Positions 1 through 7,633 of a stretch of 64,000 nucleotides of DNA are shown in pieces (position 1 is the stretch's first letter; every line of letters starts with the position of its first letter). The translations under genes and the position numbers were made by a program. The notes below the pieces were generated by a model, which searched no databases, was not told the origin of the DNA, and saw only the letters and a list, made by a program, of their open reading frames with translations. The DNA is from CAYUQT01 sp964596165 (GTDB taxonomy: Bacteria > Planctomycetota > Phycisphaerae > UBA1845 > JAFGLZ01), in NCBI GenBank assembly GCA_964596165.1, contig CAZQTW010000001.1, positions 1 through 64,000 of the forward strand. The letters are read 5' to 3'.

Positions 1-536
1 TCGCGAAGGCGAGCCAACCCGCGACGCAGGGAGCCGTCGTACTGCCTGTCGCCCCCCCTGACGCCCAGCCCACCCAACAAGGTCGGATCGCCTTGCTCCG
101 TTACCACGGCCTGCTTGCCCAACATCGCCGACAAGTTAGCCGTGATGGTCTCTCGCTCGGCATCACTCAACGCCACGGCGGAAAACACGAAGACATCCTG
201 CCGGTTGAGTTGCGCGTCCAACCGGTCTTTGTATCGTTCATAGACCAACGGCACGATGCCCGCTCGGCCGTGGTCGCTGAGAACCAACATCATGTTCAAC
301 AAGAGCTCACTGAGCCGCCCCGTGAACACCCGCCGGAGAACCTCGCGTCGATCATCATCGTCGATTGCCGCGGACACCAGGAAACCCGCGAACTCCTTGT
401 CGCCGCGGATGTATTCCACCAGCGACTGAAACTCCTGGAACAGGTCCTCCGCTATCCCGCGCTCGTTCGCCAGTTCCAGCAGTGAATCCGCGTAGAGGTC
501 CGCCGCCTGCAACGAAATGTCCAGTTCAGCCGCCAT
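1..536 (-). CDS. atpH: ATP synthase F1 subunit delta (partial, C-terminus off the window)
   Basis: Delta subunit of F1F0 ATP synthase, part of the peripheral stalk joining F1 to the b subunits. About 178 codons are visible, close to the usual full length of roughly 180, so only the last residues are missing beyond base 1. The C-terminal family signature is clear: DPTLLGGL followed by a G(D/G)RxYDGSLR-type stretch (RQYDGSLRRGL here). The start ATG at 536 opens MAAELDISLQAADLYADSL, typical of AtpH N-termini (A..YA.aL). It follows atpF by 68 nt on the same strand, as in the standard order B-E-F-H. The F1 catalytic genes would lie to the left of the window. Confidence 0.9.
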   Translation of the reverse strand, partial: MAAELDISLQAADLYADSLLELANERGIAEDLFQEFQSLVEYIRGDKEFAGFLVSAAIDDDDRREVLRRVFTGRLSELLLNMMLVLSDHGRAGIVPLVYERYKDRLDAQLNRQDVFVFSAVALSDAERETITANLSAMLGKQAVVTEQGDPTLLGGLGVRGGDRQYDGSLRRGLARLR

Positions 537-604
537 TGACGCTCACAGATCCCGACTCATCAGCCCGGCCATGGGCTCCCCCGGCGGGGATGCGAAGCCA
601 CGGC

Positions 605-1222
605 CTAATTCGTTCCGCCCCCGGCCTGCCGCCGAATGTCCTCCAACGACTGGGCCACAAACTGCCGGTGCTCGTCCGGTTTGATTTCCCGACCAATGAT
701 CTGCCCGGCGATACGTGTCGACAGATCAGCCACCTCCTGGTATATCTCCTTGAGGGCATGCTGATGGGCGATCTCAATCTCCCGCTTCGATCGCTTGACA
801 ATGTCGTCCGCGCCGGCGCGAGCCTCGGCCTCGATCTTGCGGCGGACCGCCTCCGCATCCCGACGCCCTTCCTCGACAATAGCGCTGGCCTCATCACGAG
901 CCTTATTGATCTGGTCCGTGTACTTCCTCAGTAGTTCCTCGGCTTCCTGTCGCTCGCGCCTGGCCCGTTCCAGCGAGTCCCGAATGAAATCCTCGCGTTT
1001 CTGCAAGGCCGCCAGCAACGGGCCCCAGGCAAACTTGCCCAAGATCGCCAGTACCGCCAGGAAAATCACCAACGTCCAAATGACGTTGTGAAGGCCGCCT
1101 GCCCAGATGCTGGGTTCCGCAGCCCCTTCGCCGCCGTGCCCTGATGCAAAGGCTCGAATCGGCGACATCATGAGCAGCGTCACTGCCGCCGGCACCATCT
1201 TGAACCAGCCCGGTCTGTTCAT
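605..1222 (-). CDS. atpF: ATP synthase F0 subunit b with an extra hydrophobic N-terminal segment
   Basis: Subunit b of F0, the membrane-anchored peripheral stalk. The 205-residue protein has a membrane helix (about residues 40-60, WTLVIFLAVLAILGKFAW) followed by a long charged coiled coil rich in E/R/K/A that ends near the C-terminus, the usual AtpF layout. The start at 1222 (MNRPGWFKM) is preceded by GGGAG about 10 nt upstream. A second hydrophobic stretch lies before the standard helix (residues 8-24, ending AFASG), which looks like a cleavable signal peptide. A longer reading frame continues upstream, but it is arginine-rich and not AtpF-like. It sits between atpE and atpH. Confidence 0.92.
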   Translation of the reverse strand: MNRPGWFKMVPAAVTLLMMSPIRAFASGHGGEGAAEPSIWAGGLHNVIWTLVIFLAVLAILGKFAWGPLLAALQKREDFIRDSLERARRERQEAEELLRKYTDQINKARDEASAIVEEGRRDAEAVRRKIEAEARAGADDIVKRSKREIEIAHQHALKEIYQEVADLSTRIAGQIIGREIKPDEHRQFVAQSLEDIRRQAGGGTN

Positions 1223-1343
1223 CGCGTCTTCGCTCCCGGTGAGGCCTGTCGCGAATCCCCGCGGCCTTCTTGCCCATCCGAAAAAACGTCCCACGCGGCG
1301 CGTGGATCCGTTGCGGCCGCAGTACGTCGCCATCGACCCGCCA

Positions 1344-1706
1344 CTACTTGAAGACCGAAAGCATGCAGACAACCACACCGAACAACGTGGCCCCTTCGAT
1401 CATGGCCGCGGTAATAATCATGGCGACGTTGATCGAGCCCGCCGCTTCAGGTTGACGAGCCATGCTGGCTACCGCGCTGCCGCCGATCCGGCCGATGCCC
1501 GCGGCGCCGCCGATCAGAACCAACCCGCAGCCCACCGCCCCGCCCAGCGCCGCCGCTCCCTTGTCGTCCAAGAGAATCGTCGTGATGCTCTTGCCGGCGG
1601 CCGGAGCAGGCGCCGCCTCCGCCGCACGGGCCACCGAAGCGGTTCCCAGCAGCACATGGCCCACTACGACCGACGCCAGTACGATTGTTGCCGTCTTCTT
1701 GCTCAT
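1344..1706 (-). CDS. atpE: ATP synthase F0 subunit c with predicted signal peptide
   Basis: Proteolipid c subunit forming the rotor ring. The 120-residue protein is longer than the usual 75-90 because it starts with a signal-peptide-like segment (VLASVVVGHVLLGTASVARA) and an Ala/Pro-rich linker. The mature part has two helices. Helix 1 carries the glycine-rich pattern (GGAVGCG...GGAAGIG). Helix 2 carries the ion-binding Glu in AAMIEGATLFG. The residue after that Glu is Gly, and the Gln/Ser ligands of Na+-type rings are not apparent, so proton coupling is the better guess. Start choice: AAGGA lies 9 nt before the ATG at 1706, whereas the upstream ATG at 1715 directly abuts it. Confidence 0.93.
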   Translation of the reverse strand: MSKKTATIVLASVVVGHVLLGTASVARAAEAAPAPAAGKSITTILLDDKGAAALGGAVGCGLVLIGGAAGIGRIGGSAVASMARQPEAAGSINVAMIITAAMIEGATLFGVVVCMLSVFK

Positions 1707-1859
1707 GGAAATCATTCCTTCTACTTCACTGCGCCCGGTGGAGGCGGGCGTACCGTTCGACCTATGCCCGTACCTTACGACCTGCGATCGGCGCCCCACG
1801 CGCCGGTCATGGCATGATTCACCCGAATCCCAACGCCTTGAATCTCATCAGTACCCAGC

Positions 1860-1879
1860 CCGGTTCACCTCGGAACCGG
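1860..1879 (-). other. Hairpin in the atpB-atpE spacer
   Basis: A perfect 7-bp inverted repeat (CCGGTTC / GAACCGG, loop of 6) lies 23 nt after the atpB stop in the 195-nt spacer before atpE. There is no T-run, so it is not a clear terminator. A stem here could protect or process the mRNA and help set the high c-subunit output; that role is inference. Confidence 0.35.
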
Positions 1880-1901
1880 CGCTCCGTCCCAGCGTTGCCC
1901 C

Positions 1902-2774
1902 TCAGTGAGCGTGTGCCGGATGCGCGGCACCCTCCCCATGATGCTCCTCGTGACCGTTATGGTGCTCGATCACCACCGCCTGTCCGATGAACAACGTCGT
2001 CAGGAATGTGAAGATGAACGCCTGCAGAAAGGCCACGAAGAGCTCCAACAGGTTCACGGCCACGCTGCCGAACAACGCGGCCAATCCGATACCCAAGTAT
2101 CCCAAGCCAAACCCGAAGGCGGCGCCGGCCTGCCCGATGAACGACAACAGAACCGCCAGGAGGATATGGCCGGCGAGCATGTTGGCAAAGAGACGAACAG
2201 CCAGCGCGAAAATCTTGGCGATCAGCCCGATGATCTCAACAGGTATCAGCAGGGGCGCCAACCAGAGTGGCCCCGGACAGAAATGGGCCAAGTACGCCAT
2301 GCCCTGCAATCGCAGGCCATTACCGACAATCATGATCATCGACAGAACCGCCAACGTCCCCGTCGTCCATATGTTGCCGGTACTCGTCCCGCCGAAATAG
2401 ATCTGGCCAAAGAGCAGACTGCTGATCGCGTCCAGCGGAAGTAGGCCGAGCAGATTACTGAACAGAATGAAGAAAAAAACCGACCAGATGTACTTGATAA
2501 ACCGATCCGTATGCACACCCAAAGCGGGCGCGGCCACCTCTTTCCGCAGATACTGGCAGATCGCCTCCAGGACATTCAGGCCGCCTTTCGGCGCCGCCAG
2601 TTCTCCCCCCGACTTTCGCAACAGTCGTGGCAACAGAAGGATCAACAACCCGCCGGCCAACAACTGCATGATCACGTGTCGGCTGAAGACCACGTACCCG
2701 CCGATCTTGGGCAGATCACTGTCGGCCACGTGGGTCAAGGGATTGCTTGATGCCAACAGTTCCAGACCGATCAT
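1902..2774 (-). CDS. atpB: ATP synthase F0 subunit a
   Basis: Subunit a, which carries the half-channels for ion passage at the rotor interface. The 290-residue protein has 5-6 hydrophobic helices and the essential Arg in LAVRLFANMLAGH, the hallmark of the family. The C-terminus ends in an unusual His/Glu-rich tail (EHHNGHEEHHGEG then PAHAH) after the last helix. The start ATG at 2774 overlaps the stop of the upstream gene by 4 nt (ATGA), implying translational coupling. Length is near the 230-290 typical of the family. Confidence 0.95.
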   Translation of the reverse strand: MIGLELLASSNPLTHVADSDLPKIGGYVVFSRHVIMQLLAGGLLILLLPRLLRKSGGELAAPKGGLNVLEAICQYLRKEVAAPALGVHTDRFIKYIWSVFFFILFSNLLGLLPLDAISSLLFGQIYFGGTSTGNIWTTGTLAVLSMIMIVGNGLRLQGMAYLAHFCPGPLWLAPLLIPVEIIGLIAKIFALAVRLFANMLAGHILLAVLLSFIGQAGAAFGFGLGYLGIGLAALFGSVAVNLLELFVAFLQAFIFTFLTTLFIGQAVVIEHHNGHEEHHGEGAAHPAHAH

Positions 2775-3178
2775 TCCGGAGTTCCCATGTGTCGCATCGA
2801 CAACGCCAACACGACCGTCTCACCGGCCAAGGCACATACGTACGCTATCGCCACCCATAGCAGCAAGGCCTTGAGCGGGAGGCCCGAATACGCACCGACA
2901 GGAACAACCAGGGCCACCAGAACGATCACCCGCAGCAGAGTGGCCCCCAGTGCCGCCGTTGGGACCCGCTTCGGCGACCGCTTCATCGCCCAGATCACCG
3001 GGATACTACCCAGGATCGTCGCGAGGGTGCTGAGCCCACCGGCGACGAGCATCGCGATCAACGCATCCCGTCCGCCGAGCGTACGCGTCGGAATCGTTCC
3101 TATGCCCAACGAAATCACAACCGCGGCCACCGGCGTAAGCACCAACGCACAAACCTGGCTCGATCGGATGCCCCGCAA
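2771..3178 (-). CDS. Small membrane protein of the atp operon, AtpI-like in position
   Basis: A 135-residue, strongly hydrophobic protein with about four transmembrane segments and no recognised catalytic motif. Its place between an AtpZ-like gene and atpB, with a 4-nt overlap into atpB, matches where AtpI (ATP synthase assembly / c-ring chaperone) genes occur. Similarity to AtpI cannot be confirmed by eye. The start shown is TTG at 3178, because no ATG in frame gives a full first helix; there is no clear ribosome binding site, so the start is uncertain. Confidence 0.65.
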   Translation of the reverse strand: MRGIRSSQVCALVLTPVAAVVISLGIGTIPTRTLGGRDALIAMLVAGGLSTLATILGSIPVIWAMKRSPKRVPTAALGATLLRVIVLVALVVPVGAYSGLPLKALLLWVAIAYVCALAGETVVLALSMRHMGTPE

Positions 3179-3213
3179 GAAGTCACCGTCGCCATGGCGC
3201 TGACGCCGACAGT

Positions 3214-3495
3214 CTAACCCGACGACTTGTTCTCGCCGCCCCGAACGCCCGACTCCTGTCGCCCCGGCTCTCGTCTATGTCGCGACGACTCCTCCCGCGC
3301 CAGGCGGAGACCGTCACGAATCAGATTGTACATCGCCCCGATGAATCCCAGCCCAGCGCCGACCAACGTCGCCCACGGGTTCGTATCGGTGTGCCGACCG
3401 ACCCACCAGCCCACCACGACGAACACGCCAAACGCCGCCGCAAACTCCACCCCCATCCCCATATAGCGGAGCCAGCGATTGGGGGCCTGGTTCAT
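3214..3495 (-). CDS. AtpZ/AtpI-like F0F1 ATP synthase-associated membrane protein
   Basis: A 93-residue protein with two transmembrane helices (FAAAFGVFVVVGWWVGR and TLVGAGLGFIGAMYNLI) and a basic C-terminal tail. The layout, including the glycine/tryptophan-rich end of helix 1, DTNPW at the turn and FxGAxYNLIR in helix 2, is that of the PF09527 (ATPase_gene1, AtpZ) family found first in many atp operons. Proposed roles for the family are c-ring assembly or Mg2+/Ca2+ handling. The ATG at 3495 (MNQAPNRW) is used in preference to an upstream in-frame start that adds 13 polar residues. It is the first gene after the operon promoter. Confidence 0.75.
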   Translation of the reverse strand: MNQAPNRWLRYMGMGVEFAAAFGVFVVVGWWVGRHTDTNPWATLVGAGLGFIGAMYNLIRDGLRLAREESSRHRREPGRQESGVRGGENKSSG

Positions 3496-3609
3496 AAGGC
3501 CATCGCTTCTACCCGATTCCCCGCCAACCCGCAACCCCGTTGAACATCCGACCCGGTGACATGAACGCCCCTCACCCCGGATGCCTCACGACGGCGCAGA
3601 TTGGTTGCC

Positions 3610-3637
3610 ATTATCTACGCGCCGGCCACGCCGTCAA
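3610..3637 (-). promoter_or_regulatory. Sigma70-type promoter of the atp operon
   Basis: Reading the minus strand, TTGACG (3637-3632), a 16-nt spacer, then GATAAT (3615-3610). This is close to consensus and lies about 115 nt before the first atp gene, downstream of the converging end of the permease operon. Confidence 0.6.
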
Positions 3638-3686
3638 GTGTGTAGCCGGCGGTCACGACAATTCTCGACAGACTCGGAAAATGGAG

Positions 3687-4487
3687 TCACGCCGCGCGAT
3701 ACCGAGTCAAACGTTCGATTCCGATCACAAGAGACACCGTTGCCATGAACATCAACGTCGACAGCGCGTGGATCTCAGGCGTTACGCCCCGGCGAACCGA
3801 TGCATAGATGAAGATCGGCAGTGTTGTTGATTCCGGCCCCGCCGTGAAGAAACTGATAACGAAGTCGTCCAACGACAGCGTGAAAGCCAGCATTGCGCCG
3901 GCAACTATCCCCGGCATCAGAAGAGGAAGCGTCACCCGACGAAACATTCCCCAAGTACCGGCATATAAGTCCCGGGCCGCCTCCTCAATCGTCCGACCTA
4001 CAGCGACCAAACGACTCTGAACCACAAGCGCCACAAAGGCAATCTGAAACGTCACATGTGCAATGATCATCGTGATCAGACCCGGATCGAAGATCGAAGA
4101 GACGCCGCGAAGCAGCCCGAACGCCACCACCAGCGCCGCAGCGAAGACGATGTCCGGCGTGACTACCGGCAGATACAATGCCAGGTCAAGACACCGACGG
4201 AACCACCGCGGCCAGGGGTACCTCGACATGCCGAGGGCCAGCAATGTGCCCAAGACGGTCGCGATGGCGGTGGAGGCAACCGCCAGAATCAGGCTATTTC
4301 GAGCGGCCTCCAAAACGTACTCGTTCTCAACCAGCTTCGCGTACCACTTCAGCGTGAACCCCCGCCACACGAGTCCATACCGCGACTGATTCACTGAGAA
4401 TACGGCCACGGCGACCATGGGCATATAGAGGAACACCAGGGTCAGGATCGCGACTACACGAATGACCGGATGGAGACGCTTGGTCAT
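3687..4487 (-). CDS. ABC transporter permease, PotC-type (polyamine-like)
   Basis: Inner-membrane permease of the spermidine/putrescine type. The 266-residue protein has about six hydrophobic helices and the cytoplasmic EAA loop (EEAARDLYAG...FRRVTLPLLMPGI) that docks the ATPase. LSLDDFVISFF is a strong PotC/PotI signature. It overlaps the upstream permease gene by 4 nt (ATGA). No ATPase (potA) or substrate-binding protein (potD) gene lies in the window, so the complete transporter depends on genes elsewhere. Substrate specificity cannot be read from the sequence. Confidence 0.85.
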   Translation of the reverse strand: MTKRLHPVIRVVAILTLVFLYMPMVAVAVFSVNQSRYGLVWRGFTLKWYAKLVENEYVLEAARNSLILAVASTAIATVLGTLLALGMSRYPWPRWFRRCLDLALYLPVVTPDIVFAAALVVAFGLLRGVSSIFDPGLITMIIAHVTFQIAFVALVVQSRLVAVGRTIEEAARDLYAGTWGMFRRVTLPLLMPGIVAGAMLAFTLSLDDFVISFFTAGPESTTLPIFIYASVRRGVTPEIHALSTLMFMATVSLVIGIERLTRYRAA

Positions 4488-5398
4488 GCGATATCCATTC
4501 CCGTGCCCCGCCGCCGCAGCACGAACAGTCCGACCAGCGTCAGAACCATCAGTCCCAGACTTACTGCCGCGCCGAACGGCCAGTCGCGGCTCGCCCCAAA
4601 CTGTTGCTGGATCAGGTTCCCCGCAAGCATGTACTTGGCTCCGCCCAGCAGGTCCGGCACGACGAAGGCGCCCATGGCCGGGATGAATGTCAAAATGATC
4701 GCCACCACAAGTCCCGGCAACGTCTGAGGCATGACGGCATGCAGGAAGACCCGAAACCTCGACCCATAGAGATCCTGGGCAGCCTCCACGATGGACCAAT
4801 CGAGCCGCTCGACGTTCGCGTACAAGGGAACCACGGCAAAAGGCAGGCAACTGTTCGCCATGCCCAGATACACGGCGAATTCACTCGGATAGAGCGCCGA
4901 ATCCGCGCCTATCAGGCCCAGCCATTGGGCCAACCTTGCCGGCGGCATCTGCTGGGCAAGGATGAGCATCCAGGCATAGGTCCGAATGACCAGATTCGTG
5001 CAGAAGGGAATGATCACCAGTGCCAACCACAGGTATCGGGTCCGAGACGGACGTACCGCAATGAAGAACGCGAGCGGATAGGCCAGCAGGAGACACAGCA
5101 GCGTTGTCAGTCCTGCGACCCACGTGCTTCGGGCCAGTATCACCAGATAGTCCGCCGACCACTCCAGAATGCCGAAGCCGGCCAACCGACGGAAATTGTC
5201 CAGGGTGAAATCCCAAACGGTCTGGCCGTAGGGGTCGCGGTGGGCGAACCCCACCACGACCAACGCCGTCAGCGGAAGCGCGAGAAACGCCGTCAGCCAG
5301 ATGAGGCCCGCCGAGAGGAAGCCGAGTCCTCGCAGCGAAAGGCGACGCCGGCTCGTCAGTTCGCCATACCAGATCAGCAGTCTTGTGCTGGGCTTCAC
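4484..5398 (-). CDS. ABC transporter permease, PotB-type (polyamine-like)
   Basis: Partner permease of the downstream PotC-type protein. The 304-residue protein has an N-terminal helix then the standard permease core, with an EAA loop (VEAAQDLYGSRFRVFLHAVMP) and IPAMGAFVVPDLLGG, a motif typical of PotB/PotH. A GTG start at 5398 lies only 3 nt after the aspS stop, so the pair is probably read from the aspS transcript. That linkage is unusual for a transporter and may be a by-product of gene packing. Confidence 0.85.
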   Translation of the reverse strand: MKPSTRLLIWYGELTSRRRLSLRGLGFLSAGLIWLTAFLALPLTALVVVGFAHRDPYGQTVWDFTLDNFRRLAGFGILEWSADYLVILARSTWVAGLTTLLCLLLAYPLAFFIAVRPSRTRYLWLALVIIPFCTNLVIRTYAWMLILAQQMPPARLAQWLGLIGADSALYPSEFAVYLGMANSCLPFAVVPLYANVERLDWSIVEAAQDLYGSRFRVFLHAVMPQTLPGLVVAIILTFIPAMGAFVVPDLLGGAKYMLAGNLIQQQFGASRDWPFGAAVSLGLMVLTLVGLFVLRRRGTGMDIA

Positions 5399-5401
5399 AC
5401 G

Positions 5402-7264
5402 TCAGCTTCGATCGTGCCTGTGCACGTGCTCCGGCCCGCCCATCTGGTCGACGCCGGTCAACTTCGCCTTGGTCGCCGGTGTCAGATCAATGCCGAGTTC
5501 CGCCAATTGCTTCGGGTCGACCTCGGACGGCGCATTCGTCAGCGGGCACGTCGCCCGCTGGGTCTTTGGAAACGCCACAACATCCCGGATGCTGTCGAGT
5601 CCCAACACCAACATGACGAATCGATCGAGTCCCAGCGCGATCCCGCCGTGAGGAGGCGCCCCGAACTTCAATGCCGATAATAGGTGCTCGAACTTGACAT
5701 GGGCCTCCTGCTCGTTAATGCCCAGGACCCTGAAGACTCGTTGCTGCAGGTCCGTTCGGTGTATGCGAATGCTTCCGCCGCCCAGCTCAACGCCGTTCAG
5801 TATCACATCGTATGCCTTGGCTCGAACCGAACCGGGGTCGCTTTCCAGTTTTTCGATGTCCTCATCATGCGGCGACGTGAATGGATGGTGCATGCTGTAC
5901 CACCGCTTGTCCTCTCGGCTGTATTCCATCAGCGGGAAGTCCACAACCCAGCAGAAGTTGAACTGTCCCCCTGGAATCAGCCCGCGACGCTGCGCCAAGA
6001 CACCGCGCAGCCAGGCGAGATACTTGCAGACGTTTGTTTCGGTATCGGCGGAGAAGAAGATGGCGTCGCCGATCGTAGCTCCCGTGGCGGCGATCAACTC
6101 GTTCGTCAACCCGCCCTCGAAAAACTTGGCAATGCCCGTCTGGAGCGCCGGTTTCCCGTCGGGACCCGCAATGACCTTGGTCAACGGCAGGCCGCCGGCC
6201 CCGACGCCCTTTATCTCGTTGGTTAAGCCATCCGTCTCCTTGCGGGTCATCTCGCCGCCACCCGGACAAACAACGCAGCGCACGACGCCCCCAGCCTCCA
6301 GCGCGCCGGTGAACACGTTGAAGTCCGTCTTGCGGGCAACCGCGCTGATGTCGACCAGCTTCATGCCGAATCGGGTATCCGGCCGGTCCGTCCCGTAATC
6401 GCGCATCGCCTGTGCATAGGTCATGCGAGGCATCGGCAAAGGCACCTCGACACCCATGACCTCTCGCATCACATAGGCAATCGCGCCCTCGGTCACGCGA
6501 ATGATGTCGTCTTCCTTCACGAAGGCCATCTCGACGTCGACCTGAGTGAATTCCGGTTGCCGATCGGCCCGAAGGTCCTCATCGCGGAAGCATCGGACAA
6601 TCTGCATGTACCGGTCCATGCCCCCGATCATGAACAACTGCTTGAACAACTGCGGTGACTGGGGCAACGCATAGAAGTACCCCTGCTGAATCCGCGACGG
6701 CACCAAGTAGTCCCGCGCCCCTTCGGGCGTGCTCTTGGTCAGGAACGGAGTCTCGATCTCGAGAAAGCCGTGCTTGTCGAAGTAATCGCGAATCGCCTTG
6801 GTCATCCGATGGCGCATTCGCAGCGCCCGCTGAAGCGGAGCGCGGCGAAGATCCAAGAAACGGTATCGAAGCCTGAGGTCCTCACCCACGTCAATGTGGT
6901 CGGCAATCTCGAAGATCGGCGTCTCGCTCTTGTTCAGAATGTCGATCTCCCGGCCGTTGACCTCGATCTCGCCCGTGGGAAGTTTGGGATTGACGTTCGT
7001 GCCGCGCGGAGCCACATCGCCGGCAATCGCAACGCAGTCCTCCATCCGCAGGGTGCGGGCGATCTGGTGCGCCGTCGGATCCGTCTGGGGATTGAATTTG
7101 ATCTGCGTCAGACCGTCGTGATCGCGAAGATCGATGAAGACCATGCCGCCGTGGTCGCGATAACTGTGAACCCATCCGACCAAGACGACCCGAGCGTTTA
7201 CGTGCTCGGCCCGAAGTTGACCACAGGTGTGTGTGCGCCGGTTGTACGGAACAGTCACGGACAT
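5402..7264 (-). CDS. aspS: Aspartyl-tRNA synthetase, bacterial type
   Basis: Charges tRNA-Asp (and tRNA-Asn if non-discriminating). The protein is about 620 residues, the size of bacterial AspRS with the inserted GAD domain. Features in order: N-terminal anticodon-binding OB fold starting RTHTCGQLR, class II motif 2 (RCFRDEDLRADRQPEFTQVD), GAD insertion in the middle, and motif 3 (GGIALGLDRFVML). Start choice is ambiguous: AAGGAG directly abuts the ATG at 7264 but is 6 nt before an in-frame GTG at 7258, so the GTG may be the true start. No gatCAB genes are present in the window. Two permease genes follow immediately. Confidence 0.97.
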   Translation of the reverse strand: MSVTVPYNRRTHTCGQLRAEHVNARVVLVGWVHSYRDHGGMVFIDLRDHDGLTQIKFNPQTDPTAHQIARTLRMEDCVAIAGDVAPRGTNVNPKLPTGEIEVNGREIDILNKSETPIFEIADHIDVGEDLRLRYRFLDLRRAPLQRALRMRHRMTKAIRDYFDKHGFLEIETPFLTKSTPEGARDYLVPSRIQQGYFYALPQSPQLFKQLFMIGGMDRYMQIVRCFRDEDLRADRQPEFTQVDVEMAFVKEDDIIRVTEGAIAYVMREVMGVEVPLPMPRMTYAQAMRDYGTDRPDTRFGMKLVDISAVARKTDFNVFTGALEAGGVVRCVVCPGGGEMTRKETDGLTNEIKGVGAGGLPLTKVIAGPDGKPALQTGIAKFFEGGLTNELIAATGATIGDAIFFSADTETNVCKYLAWLRGVLAQRRGLIPGGQFNFCWVVDFPLMEYSREDKRWYSMHHPFTSPHDEDIEKLESDPGSVRAKAYDVILNGVELGGGSIRIHRTDLQQRVFRVLGINEQEAHVKFEHLLSALKFGAPPHGGIALGLDRFVMLVLGLDSIRDVVAFPKTQRATCPLTNAPSEVDPKQLAELGIDLTPATKAKLTGVDQMGGPEHVHRHDRS

Positions 7265-7564
7265 CTCCTTGCTGATAGAGAACGCATCGAGTCGGCGATG
7301 CGGAATCAAGCATTGTGCCGATCGGGACCACCGGCGTCAACGGCCTCCGCGTCATTGCCGCAAGAAGGAGGGGGCCGCGCCGAACCCGACTCCGGCCAAA
7401 CCGCGCCGGCGACACGCAAGTGACTGTGACCTGGGACGTAACGAACGCACTGCAGGGAGATGCCCCTTGCAGTCCGACGTGCCCCCACGCAGAGACATCG
7501 ATCCGGAGCGGCGAACTCAGGCCGGCCAGACTGCGTAGGAACTGCGCGGGGAGAGACGACGTCA

Positions 7565-7593
7565 TTGTTGGCAATCGGGTCAACCCATAGAAT
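7565..7593 (+). promoter_or_regulatory. Promoter of the ABC/auxiliary operon in the aspS divergent region
   Basis: TTGTTG (7565-7570), 17-nt spacer, TAGAAT (7588-7593). It would initiate near 7600, which excludes the upstream ATG at 7592 and supports the start at 7634. The rest of the 369-nt divergent region (7265-7633) shows no gene. Confidence 0.4.
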
Positions 7594-7633
7594 GTCATTG
7601 GATGCTTATGTCGCTGTGCTAAGGGCTAAGCCT

